DNA from: Desulfobacteraceae bacterium
GTDB lineage: Bacteria; Desulfobacterota; Desulfobacteria; Desulfobacterales; Desulfobacteraceae
Direction: 5' to 3'
Length of the DNA stretch: 7,794 nt
NCBI GenBank assembly: GCA_003354055.1
Contig: PIVQ01000320.1
Span: forward strand, 1-7,794
Positions 1 through 5,333 of the stretch are shown here, in pieces; position 1 is the first letter of the stretch, and every line of letters starts with the position of its first letter. Below the pieces are notes generated by a model. It ran no database searches. It had not been told where the DNA came from and worked only from the letters and a program-made list of their open reading frames with translations. Made by a program: the position numbers and the translations under genes.

Positions 1-6
1 TATATA

Positions 7-1488
7 ATGAGTTTTATAGAACGTGTAAAAAAATGTGATAAAACTATCACTGTAAAAGAAATGAGAAGTTCCACAATTTATAAAAAATTATCTAAAGGTA
101 AAAGTAAATTAAATAAAAAAGAATTATGTAAAAGAATTATATCATATAAAAGCCCATCAACTGAAACAATACCAGTAGTTAAACGTAGAAAACGTGTATT
201 ACCAAAATTTGTAACAGGAATATCTCCTCCAAGAAGAATACAAAAAAAACCTAAAATAATAAAAAAACAAACACCAAAACCTAAAGTAATAAAAAAACAA
301 ACACCAAAACCTAAAGTAATAAAAAAACAAACACTAAAACCTAAAGTAATAAAAAAACAAACACCAAAACCTAAAGTAATACGAAAAAAACCTAAAACTA
401 AAACACTTAAACCAGAAATAGAAGAAAAAACTAAAGATAAATCATTAGTTAAAATAGCAGGTTTTGATATGGATAATACTTTAATTATTACTAAATCTGG
501 TAAAACTTTCCCCATTGATGATGATGATTGGAAAATAAAATATCAAAATATAAGTAAAAAATTAAAAGAATTAAAAGCAGATGGTTATATATTATGTATA
601 TTTACAAATCAATTAGGTATTACCAAGAAGAAAACAACTCTTAATAAAATAACAAATAAAATAAAAAGTATAATTAATGAATTAGGTGTAAAAATGGAAT
701 ATTTTATAGCAGAAAAAGATAATTATTTAAGAAAACCAATGATTGGTATGTGGGATTTAATGAAATCAACCTTAAACATAAAACCAGATTTGAAGAAATC
801 ATTTTTTGTTGGTGATATGGCTGGTAGACCTAAACTAAAGAAAAGAAAAAAAGATAGAAATAATTCAGATAGAAACTTTGCTAAAAATATTGGAATAAAA
901 TTTTATACACCTGAAGAATATTTTCTAAATAAAAATAAAGAAGATTTTGAATATAAATATTCACCTAAAAGTTTATTTATCAATCATAAAGAAAAAGCAA
1001 AAAGTAATACTGTTGTATTTAATAAACCAAGTAAACAAGAAATGATAATTATTGTAGGATATCAAGGGAGTGGAAAAACAACAATTAGTAAAGAATTACA
1101 TAAATATAATTATAAAACTTTTAGTAAAGATGAACATAAAACTAAATTACCAAAACTTTTAATAGAAAGTATTAAACAAGGAAATTCAGTTATTATAGAT
1201 AATACAAATCCAAGTAGAAAAAGCAGAAAAGAATACATTGATATTGGTAAAAAATATAATTTAAATATTAGATGTATTTATGTAGCAACAGATATAATGT
1301 TATCAAAACATTTGGATAATGTTAGAGTACAAAATAGATATAGAAAGAAAAAGATACCATCAATTGCTTATAATATTTTTAGAAAATATTTTGAAAAACC
1401 TTCCCAAGATGAAGGATGTGATAAAATTGAAATATATTATCCAAATTATAAATTAGGAAGATTTCATTTATTTAGATATACTTTATAA
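7..1488 (+). CDS. Bifunctional polynucleotide 3'-phosphatase / 5'-kinase (PNKP-like)
   Basis: This 493-residue protein should remove 3'-phosphates and phosphorylate 5'-OH ends of broken DNA or RNA, preparing ends for repair or ligation. A lysine-rich N-terminus (about 1-145) includes a possible SAP-like nucleic-acid-binding segment (about 14-46, ending KSKLNKKEL) and a decapeptide repeat KPKVIKKQTP (81-125). The HAD-type phosphatase domain follows: DMDNT at 154-158 (D154 nucleophile, D156), FTNQ at 199-202, RKPMIGMW at 242-249, and VGDMAGR at 268-274 followed by DRNFAKNIG. The kinase domain has the P-loop GYQGSGKT at 351-358 and an IIDNTNPSRKSR segment at 396-407. Phosphatase-then-kinase is the order of eukaryotic PNKP; T4 Pnkp has the reverse. 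No FHA domain is visible. The first in-frame ATG is used, but the frame is open to the left edge, so an upstream start cannot be excluded. A mimivirus homologue is known. The domain call is firm; the SAP-like call is tentative. Confidence 0.93.
   Translation: MSFIERVKKCDKTITVKEMRSSTIYKKLSKGKSKLNKKELCKRIISYKSPSTETIPVVKRRKRVLPKFVTGISPPRRIQKKPKIIKKQTPKPKVIKKQTPKPKVIKKQTLKPKVIKKQTPKPKVIRKKPKTKTLKPEIEEKTKDKSLVKIAGFDMDNTLIITKSGKTFPIDDDDWKIKYQNISKKLKELKADGYILCIFTNQLGITKKKTTLNKITNKIKSIINELGVKMEYFIAEKDNYLRKPMIGMWDLMKSTLNIKPDLKKSFFVGDMAGRPKLKKRKKDRNNSDRNFAKNIGIKFYTPEEYFLNKNKEDFEYKYSPKSLFINHKEKAKSNTVVFNKPSKQEMIIIVGYQGSGKTTISKELHKYNYKTFSKDEHKTKLPKLLIESIKQGNSVIIDNTNPSRKSRKEYIDIGKKYNLNIRCIYVATDIMLSKHLDNVRVQNRYRKKKIPSIAYNIFRKYFEKPSQDEGCDKIEIYYPNYKLGRFHLFRYTL
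247..384 (+). repeat. 30-bp in-frame tandem repeat inside the PNKP-like gene
   Basis: Four complete 30-base units (247-276, 277-306, 307-336, 337-366) and a partial fifth encode KPKVIKKQTP repeats in the basic linker. The first unit differs by KII for KVI, and the third ends TL instead of TP through one C-to-T change. Near-identity at the DNA level suggests recent expansion by slippage. The unit length is a multiple of three, so copy number can change without breaking the frame. Confidence 0.95.
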
Positions 1489-1492
1489 TTTT

Positions 1493-1508
1493 AATTTTTT
1501 TTAAAATT
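1493..1508 (+). terminator. Possible weak A/T hairpin after the PNKP-like gene
   Basis: Five bases after the stop codon, AATTTT and AAAATT flank a TTTT loop. Mimivirus transcripts are known to end at hairpin-forming palindromes, so this is a candidate 3' end. The stem is only six A/T pairs in very AT-rich DNA, so chance is possible. Confidence 0.3.
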
Positions 1509-1542
1509 TATTTTGAATTATTTAATAATATTAATTAAAAAT

Positions 1543-2016
1543 ATGAACTTTTTACCAAAAGATTTAGAAGACATTATTGTAGATTATAAAACAGATTTAG
1601 AAAAGTTTGATGAATTAACTTATAATGAACTTATAAAAGAAAAATTATCATATAAAGAAAGATTAAATAATGAATTAAAAAAAGAACAAAGGAGTTACAA
1701 AGAACTATTTTTCTTTTCACAAAAAATTGGTGAGATTAAAGACAGAATGATAAACTTATTACATGATACAAACTTTTGTAATGGTTGTGATGACCACCAC
1801 GAAGTACATTGGGATATTTGTGAGCATTGTGATAAACAATTCTGCGAGCAACATTTTGGAGATTTATGTTTTACTTGTGATACTTGTAGTGCAATTTTTT
1901 GTGAAGATTGTGGTGGTGAATGTAATAGTTGTGGTAATAATTATTGTAAAAAATGTCAAAATACTACTGATTTAGAGGATAAATGTGATAAATGTTGGGA
2001 AAATCCTTGGTTTTAA
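1543..2016 (+). CDS. Cysteine-ladder zinc-binding protein with F-box-like N-terminal helix
   Basis: This 157-residue protein is of unknown function. The ATG at 1543 is chosen over an in-frame TTG 30 bases upstream, because the peptide from ATG begins MNFLPKDLEDIIVDYK, a helix motif shared with other proteins in the window. Residues 1-75 are charged and probably helical. Residues 79-151 hold 16 cysteines. Three units follow the pattern CxxC-x4-Cxx(C/H): 93-104 (CEHC...CEQH), 112-123 and 127-138. They are flanked by CxxC pairs at 79/82 and 148/151. This should bind several zinc ions in a treble-clef or B-box-like chain. The LPxDLxxII start resembles an F-box, suggesting but not proving a ubiquitin-ligase adaptor. 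It lies 54 bases after the PNKP-like gene, and its stop overlaps the stop of the convergent gene on the other strand. An AAAATTGA at 1423-1430 inside the previous gene might be its promoter. Confidence 0.85.
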   Translation: MNFLPKDLEDIIVDYKTDLEKFDELTYNELIKEKLSYKERLNNELKKEQRSYKELFFFSQKIGEIKDRMINLLHDTNFCNGCDDHHEVHWDICEHCDKQFCEQHFGDLCFTCDTCSAIFCEDCGGECNSCGNNYCKKCQNTTDLEDKCDKCWENPWF

Positions 2017-2300
2017 TTAGTTAATTTTCGTTGATTAACTATATGATGTTGATATTTAATATTTTCTAAACAATGACAACAAGAGAAGTCAGTTCTTCTT
2101 TCGTTGGATAAAACTGGTCTATCTGGATATTGATAACATACAATATATTTAATTTTACTACTGGCAATATAAAAATTACATAAATTACATTTATGAAATA
2201 TTTTATTTTCTTTTATTAATATACCAGCATATTCTTCTATTATATGTTGAATAAGACCTATTTCCGTTTGATTGTTTAAAAAGAAATAGTTAATACTCAT
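2013..2300 (-). CDS. Small zinc-ribbon-like hypothetical protein
   Basis: This 95-residue protein is not recognised. An N-terminal helix (about 15-30, LIQHIIEEYAGILIK) loosely resembles the IIxxY helix at the start of neighbouring accessory proteins. A CNLC knuckle (C38, C41), C55 and a CCHC cluster (C74, C75, H76, C77) could form one zinc site. It has an ATG start and ends in TTAA shared with the convergent cysteine-ladder gene (4-base overlap). No exact AAAATTGA precedes it; the nearest similar string upstream is AAAATTTGA, so its timing may differ or its promoter is degenerate. The ORF has varied residue use and conserved-looking CxxC motifs, so it is probably real, but a homologue search would be needed to be sure. 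Confidence 0.7.
   Translation of the reverse strand: MSINYFFLNNQTEIGLIQHIIEEYAGILIKENKIFHKCNLCNFYIASSKIKYIVCYQYPDRPVLSNERRTDFSCCHCLENIKYQHHIVNQRKLTN
2018..2041. terminator. Inverted repeat at the convergent gene ends
   Basis: TAGTTAA (2018-2024) and TTAACTA (2035-2041) form a perfect 7-bp stem with a 10-base loop, two bases past the shared stop region. As a palindrome it could define the 3' end of the plus-strand transcript under the mimivirus hairpin rule. It lies inside the last codons of the minus-strand gene, so for that gene it is coding. The structure is seen directly; its role is inferred. Confidence 0.45.
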
Positions 2301-2395
2301 TATTATAATATAAATATTATTTTTATTTCATTTTTATTCAAATTTTTATTATTGTTGTATTAATATATATATCCAATAAGAGAATAAATAATATT

Positions 2396-2434
2396 AAAAT
2401 TGATTTATTATTCATATATAATCAAAACATATTC
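2396..2434 (+). promoter_or_regulatory. Early promoter (AAAATTGA plus TATAATCAAAAC box) of the basic-protein gene
   Basis: AAAATTGA lies at 2396-2403 and TATAATCAAAACATATT starts at 2417, exactly 21 bases from the first A, as in the four long-leader promoters on the other strand. The ATG is at 2498. The leader from 2435 to 2497 contains no G and has AACTCT motifs (AAAACTCTTTACAACTCTCT). The octamer is the known mimivirus early motif; the second box may mark the transcription start. Confidence 0.85.
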
Positions 2435-2497
2435 AAATTATCCAAAACTCTTTACAACTCTCTCAACCCCTTTAAAATTAACTTAATTCTTTTAAAA

Positions 2498-2899
2498 ATG
2501 TCATTTTCATCACGAGTGATTTTCACAATTAATGAAAATAAAAAATATTCATATAATAAAAAATTATCTTGTATGAGAAATATAATTAGATCTAAAAAAA
2601 AACAAGCAAAATATTATAAAATTAATAAAAGACAATATAGAAGATGGGCAAGAACACAAAGAAGTATATTAAATAAAAAAGGAAGAGAATCACAAAGAAA
2701 TATTAATTATCAAAAAATATGTATTAGACCAAAACCAGTAGCAAAACATATTAAATTAAAGAATAAAATTCAAAAACAATTAACATATAGTATCAATAAT
2801 TTAACATCAATTCCAAGATCAAAACCAGTAAAAATTATGGAAAAATCAATGATTTACAATAAAGATTTAAAGAAGTTTATGATAAAATATTCTTTTTAA
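2498..2899 (+). CDS. Very basic hypothetical protein (possible nucleic-acid binder)
   Basis: This 133-residue protein has no recognised family. It contains about 38 Lys/Arg against about 4 Asp/Glu, a net charge near +34, spread along the length with dense stretches at residues 31-52 (RSKKKQAKYYKINKRQYRR) and 83-93. No cysteine pairs, membrane segment or catalytic motif is visible. The composition suggests binding to DNA, RNA or another polyanion, for example in genome packaging or a ribonucleoprotein; this is inference from charge only. It has an AAAATTGA promoter and a G-free leader, so early expression is expected. The 31-base 3' element begins directly after its stop codon, and the ATG of the next small ORF lies inside that element. 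Confidence 0.8.
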   Translation: MSFSSRVIFTINENKKYSYNKKLSCMRNIIRSKKKQAKYYKINKRQYRRWARTQRSILNKKGRESQRNINYQKICIRPKPVAKHIKLKNKIQKQLTYSINNLTSIPRSKPVKIMEKSMIYNKDLKKFMIKYSF

Positions 2900-2930
2900 T
2901 TTTTTAAAAATAAATTATTATAATGGACTT
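2900..2930 (+). promoter_or_regulatory. 31-base 3'-end element, copy 1
   Basis: TTTTTTAAAAA, eight variable bases, then TATAATGGACTT, starting at the base after the TAA stop of the basic-protein gene. It is the only plus-strand copy of the five. The ATG at 2923 within it starts the 56-residue ORF, so here the element may have two roles. The recurrence is seen in the sequence; a termination or 3'-processing function is inferred. Confidence 0.75.
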
Positions 2931-3093
2931 ATTTTATAATATTGATATATATCATAAAATAATATATAAGATGTGGGAATATTTCAGATTAAGATATAAA
3001 ATATATCAAACAAAAAAAGAGATCAGTCAAATAAAAAAAATATTAAAAGAATATAATGAATTAACTAAAAGATTAGATAATATTAAATTATAG
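2923..3093 (+). CDS. Small coiled-coil-like hypothetical protein (56 aa)
   Basis: This short ORF runs ATG to TAG. The peptide starts MDLFYNIDIYHKI. Residues 1-28 are aromatic-rich. Residues about 29-54 (from TKKEISQIKKI onward) are charged with spaced Ile/Leu and look like an amphipathic or coiled-coil helix. It begins in the 3' element of the preceding gene, 23 bases past that gene's stop, and ends 11 bases before the next ATG, filling the gap neatly. In DNA this AT-rich, 56 codons without a stop is unlikely by chance, and use of W, E, Q and D looks protein-like. No AAAATTGA precedes it, so it may be read through from the upstream gene or use another promoter. No function can be assigned. 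Confidence 0.6.
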   Translation: MDLFYNIDIYHKIIYKMWEYFRLRYKIYQTKKEISQIKKILKEYNELTKRLDNIKL

Positions 3094-3104
3094 ATACTTT
3101 AGTA

Positions 3105-3482
3105 ATGTCAATATTAAATAATGATTTAATGGGAGAATTGCATGATATGGTTGGTAATGAATTAAACTTTTTAACATATGTCAAGAAAAATGATATTAGA
3201 GTAAGAAATGGAATAAAATGGAATAAGTTAGAATTAAATTGGAACTTAATTTCTTGTCAAGAAGGACTAACGGAAGAAATGATTAGAGTATTTCACAATA
3301 AGTTAAACTGGCATAGAATATGTAAGTGTCAAATATTAACAGAGGATTTTATAGATGAGTTCAAACATAAAGTAGATTGGTTAGCAATATCACATTGCCA
3401 AATACTTTCAAAAAAGTTTATAAATAAATATAATATTAATAATAAAGTAAGAATGAATAAAATAATAAAGAAGAAAAAATAA
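3105..3482 (+). CDS. W...Q.L short-repeat protein, short paralogue
   Basis: This 125-residue protein has a ~40-residue N-terminal region and three repeats of ~23 residues, with tryptophans at 46, 69 and 92, exactly 23 apart. The pattern is W-x4-(I)-x2-(C)-Q-x-L-(ST)-(EK)-x-F-I, for example LNWHRICKCQILTEDFI. A lysine-rich tail follows (115-125). The N-terminus (NDLMGELHDMVGNELNFL) aligns with the start of the next gene (NDIILSRIYDF...SFLIYL), so the two are tandem paralogues. Similar repeats occur in accessory proteins of giant viruses as I recall them, without a known function; a helical solenoid for protein binding is a reasonable guess. No AAAATTGA precedes it, and the gap to the previous ORF is 11 bases. 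Confidence 0.82.
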   Translation: MSILNNDLMGELHDMVGNELNFLTYVKKNDIRVRNGIKWNKLELNWNLISCQEGLTEEMIRVFHNKLNWHRICKCQILTEDFIDEFKHKVDWLAISHCQILSKKFINKYNINNKVRMNKIIKKKK

Positions 3483-3503
3483 TCTTTATAGTTCTTATAG
3501 TAA

Positions 3504-4211
3504 ATGAACGATATAATACTAAGTAGAATATATGATTTTTCACACAATAATCCATCATTTTTAATATATTTAAAAGAAATTAATAATAATAATATTCTAT
3601 CAAGAAATTTAACAAATTGGAAAAAAATATCAAAAATAAAGAACCTTGATAAAAATTTAATTGATATATTTCAAGACCTTATCTCTTGGAAATGTGTTTG
3701 TCAATATCAAGTTCTTTCTGAAGAATTTTTAAAGAAGTATGAATATAAAGTAGATTGGATAACAGTATTGAAGTATCAAAAACTATCAATAAATTTAATT
3801 AAAAAGTTTAAAATAGACAATGATGAATGGATATTTGTAACTAATAATAAGAATAGTTTAACATATTTTTCATTAAAATATAATGAGACATCTTGGAAAT
3901 ATATTTCTCAATATCAAGAGTTAGATGTGGATATAATGAGTATTTATTGGGAGGAGTTGTATTGGAAATATATATCAATATATCAAAAATTAAGTGAGGA
4001 AGTAATAGAAAAGTTTTCACATTTAGTAAATTGGAAGTATATATCAATTTATCAAAAGTTAAGTGAAGATTTTATATTATATAATAAGAATCTAGTAAGT
4101 TGGAAATATGTATATCGTTTTCAAAAGTTATCACCACAATTTATATTTGATAATATGGATATTATAAGTGGTAATAGAAAGATGAGAAAAGATTTTTATA
4201 ATATAAAATAA
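3504..4211 (+). CDS. W...Q.L short-repeat protein, long paralogue (eight repeats)
   Basis: This 235-residue protein is made almost wholly of repeats. Tryptophans at 39, 62, 85, 109, 131, 154, 177 and 200 mark eight units of 22-24 residues. The core is WKYISIYQKLSEEVI, with units 6 and 7 nearly identical. The fourth unit (WIFVTNNKNSLTYFSLKY) is the most degenerate. The N-terminus matches the preceding paralogue 21 bases upstream. The regular spacing suggests a stacked two-helix solenoid used for protein binding; this is inference, and the family is not assigned. It has no AAAATTGA upstream. The stop codon lies at the edge of the 3' element that belongs to the convergent minus-strand gene. Confidence 0.85.
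   Translation: MNDIILSRIYDFSHNNPSFLIYLKEINNNNILSRNLTNWKKISKIKNLDKNLIDIFQDLISWKCVCQYQVLSEEFLKKYEYKVDWITVLKYQKLSINLIKKFKIDNDEWIFVTNNKNSLTYFSLKYNETSWKYISQYQELDVDIMSIYWEELYWKYISIYQKLSEEVIEKFSHLVNWKYISIYQKLSEDFILYNKNLVSWKYVYRFQKLSPQFIFDNMDIISGNRKMRKDFYNIK
3963..4100 (+). repeat. 69-bp tandem repeat units in the long W-repeat gene
   Basis: The units starting at 3963 and 4032 differ at only a few positions across their first ~40 bases (TGGAARTATATATCAAT, then TATCAAAARTTAAGTGA). This is a recent in-frame duplication of one 23-codon repeat. Other units in the gene are conserved in protein more than in DNA. Confidence 0.75.
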
Positions 4212-4240
4212 GTCCATTATAAGTTCTCATTTTTAAAAAA
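4210..4240 (-). promoter_or_regulatory. 31-base 3'-end element, copy 2
   Basis: Read on the minus strand: TTTTTTAAAAA, N8 (TGAGAACT), TATAATGGACTT. The TAA stop of the minus-strand membrane protein (4233-4235) lies inside the T/A palindrome, and the far end of the element overlaps the stop codon of the convergent plus-strand repeat gene. Spacing matches the other four copies exactly. Confidence 0.75.
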
Positions 4241-4466
4241 ACAAATACATTAAATATGCTGATATGGTTAGAGCAGTAATCCAACAAAAAAACTTTACTA
4301 CTTTAAAACAAGGTCCTATTAAGAGTAAGAATGCTATGAAGAAAATAATGAAAAATAATAAAAAATTAGTTTGTGCCCATCCGAACATCCTTTTTAAATC
4401 ATTATATTGGTCTTCATTTATTAAATAAAAGATAGTTTGTAAGAATGAGATAATATTAGAAATCAT
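4233..4466 (-). CDS. Small membrane protein with two predicted transmembrane segments
   Basis: This 77-residue protein is not recognised. An amphipathic N-terminal part (1-30, ending MFGWAQ) precedes two hydrophobic segments, about 34-51 (FLLFFIIFFIAFLLLIG) and 55-76, separated by a short loop with PCFK. It is likely a hairpin membrane protein in the viral inner membrane or a host membrane; location is inferred. The ATG start lies 58 bases below an exact AAAATTGA (4525-4532) that overlaps the end of the upstream gene. The stop codon is embedded in a 31-base 3' element. Its AAAATTGA promoter suggests early transcription. Confidence 0.78.
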   Translation of the reverse strand: MISNIISFLQTIFYLINEDQYNDLKRMFGWAQTNFLLFFIIFFIAFLLLIGPCFKVVKFFCWITALTISAYLMYLFF

Positions 4467-4489
4467 TTTAAATGTTAGTTCAATATTTA

Positions 4490-4522
4490 AAATGGATATG
4501 AGTTGTTTATAAATGGATATGA
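4490..4522. repeat. 12-bp direct repeat in the leader of the two-TM gene
   Basis: AAATGGATATGA occurs at 4490-4501 and 4511-4522, nine bases apart, between the AAAATTGA promoter and the ATG of the minus-strand two-TM gene. It may be a local duplication or a regulatory pair; nothing further can be said. Confidence 0.6.
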
Positions 4523-4524
4523 AA

Positions 4525-4532
4525 TCAATTTT
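4525..4532 (-). promoter_or_regulatory. AAAATTGA early promoter of the two-TM gene
   Basis: This exact octamer overlaps the TAA stop of the upstream KVRF gene by two bases. At the +21 offset the sequence reads TATAAACAAC, a weaker version of the TATAATCAAAAC box. Confidence 0.75.
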
Positions 4533-4764
4533 AAATTTTTAAATCTTCCATTAAATAACATAAATAGTCAATCTGTCTGTAATGTTTTGATTGTCTTCTA
4601 ATTCTTTTGTATGCTTTTTTCTTCATATTTCTCTCTTGTTCTGAAAGATGATAATGAAATACTTGGTCATTAGTAAATCTTACTTTTCTTTTATTATTAC
4701 GATTAAAAATATAATTCGTTACAAATACCAAGAATAATAAAGCTAATAAGAGTTTGAATAACAT
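4531..4764 (-). CDS. Membrane-anchored basic protein with KVRF motif (possible PP1-binding)
   Basis: This 77-residue protein starts with a hydrophobic anchor (2-20, LFKLLLALLFLVFV) followed by a basic stretch, NRNNKRKVRF, at 21-30. By the positive-inside rule the C-terminal part should face the cytosol. KVRF at 27-30 fits the RVxF docking motif of protein phosphatase 1. The continuation TNDQVFHYHL, then a basic AYKRIRRQ segment (51-58), has a layout similar to the GADD34/CReP, herpesvirus ICP34.5 and ASFV DP71L family, which recruit PP1 to eIF2-alpha. The WEQ segment typical of those proteins is absent, so homology is not established, and KVRF may be chance. A 110-base leader lies between its AAAATTGA and the ATG. 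Its stop overlaps the next gene's promoter. Confidence 0.75.
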   Translation of the reverse strand: MLFKLLLALLFLVFVTNYIFNRNNKRKVRFTNDQVFHYHLSEQERNMKKKAYKRIRRQSKHYRQIDYLCYLMEDLKI

Positions 4765-4845
4765 ATTTGATATGTAATTTAAAAGTTTTAATAAGAGTTC
4801 AGCGAAGTTTTATTAAAGTTGTGAATAGAGTTTATGAGAGTGAAA

Positions 4846-4882
4846 AATAGTTTTTATTATATAATATTTAAAAATCAATTTT
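4846..4882 (-). promoter_or_regulatory. Early promoter of the KVRF membrane-protein gene
   Basis: AAAATTGA lies at 4875-4882 on the minus strand. TATAATAAAAACTATT (4846-4861) begins 21 bases downstream, matching the other long-leader promoters. The ~80-base leader contains only two G residues and AACTCT motifs. Confidence 0.82.
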
Positions 4883-4906
4883 ATTCTTTTTTCTTGAATA
4901 TAATAT

Positions 4907-5278
4907 CTATATTTTAATTTTAGATAATATATCTTTAAATTCTGCCTTGAAATTATAAGATAATTCTTGATATTTTTTTATATCGTGCCAACATACTTTT
5001 TCTTTATATTGTCTTATGAAATTTTCAGACAATACATAATTTTCAGATATATCATACCAATCTTGTTTCTTACCAGATTCTATTTGTTCTATTAATTCTG
5101 CTTCTTTTATTTTATTTTGTATTCTTTCAAACATTAGTTGTTCATATGTTGGTAAATCATCATCTGATTGTTTTAATAATGGCTCTTTATTATCTTTAAA
5201 TGTATAATCATATTTTTTACATTCTTCATATGTTGGTAATCTATTTTCATCTTTAAAAAAACTTTTAATAAAATTCAT
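4907..5278 (-). CDS. LPTYE-motif protein with two W...Q.L repeats
   Basis: This 123-residue protein has an acidic N-terminal region with two copies of LPTYE (14-18, 42-46) spaced 28 residues apart. A charged helix follows (about 47-72). Two ~23-residue repeats then resemble those of the plus-strand repeat proteins: W74 (DWYDISENYVLSENFI) and W97 (CWHDIKKYQELSYNF), 23 residues apart. LPxY is a known variant of the PPxY motif bound by WW domains of NEDD4-family ubiquitin ligases; that function here is inference. The protein could be an adaptor joining a ligase to whatever the repeats bind. It has an ATG start exactly 28 bases from the first base of AAAATTGA. There is no 31-base 3' element. Confidence 0.82.
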   Translation of the reverse strand: MNFIKSFFKDENRLPTYEECKKYDYTFKDNKEPLLKQSDDDLPTYEQLMFERIQNKIKEAELIEQIESGKKQDWYDISENYVLSENFIRQYKEKVCWHDIKKYQELSYNFKAEFKDILSKIKI

Positions 5279-5298
5279 TTATAGATTAATTATTATAT

Positions 5299-5306
5299 TC
5301 AATTTT
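5299..5306 (-). promoter_or_regulatory. AAAATTGA early promoter, short-leader type
   Basis: This is an exact octamer with only 20 bases between it and the ATG at 5278. The same 28-base offset from first base to ATG is seen at the micropeptide gene (7163-7170). If transcription starts where the TATAATCAAAAC box lies in the other promoters, the mRNA leader would be only a few bases. Confidence 0.8.
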
Positions 5307-5333
5307 ATTTTAAAAATATGATATTTTATTGTT

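Noticed and set aside
78..515. Antisense ORF of 145 codons within the PNKP-like gene
   Set aside because: It is the reverse image of the lysine-rich repeat region, giving low-complexity GFGVCFFIT repeats; the plus-strand frame encodes clear catalytic domains.
1423..1430. Exact AAAATTGA inside the PNKP-like gene, 120 bases before the ATG at 1543
   Set aside because: The distance fits the long-leader class, but the 21-base offset box is absent and the octamer arises from Lys-Ile-Glu codons, so I do not call it a promoter.
1513..1542. TTG start adding ten residues to the cysteine-ladder protein
   Set aside because: An ATG lies ten codons in, giving a start that matches the shared helix motif; non-ATG starts are not expected in a eukaryotic virus.
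1763..1975. Plus-strand ORF inside the cysteine-ladder gene
   Set aside because: It is a shifted frame over the Cys codons, giving a Val/Ile-rich string; the overlapping frame has regular CxxC units.
2301..2395. Possible gene or structured RNA in the gap before the basic-protein promoter
   Set aside because: Only AT-rich sequence with short TATATA runs is present; no ORF, hairpin of note or promoter octamer was found.
3329..3547. Antisense ORF spanning the two W-repeat genes
   Set aside because: It runs opposite two genes with regular repeats and has low-complexity Phe/Ile/Leu/Tyr composition; no promoter octamer is seen.
3841..4047. Antisense ORF within the long W-repeat gene
   Set aside because: The frame mirrors the repeat units and its own repeats follow from them.
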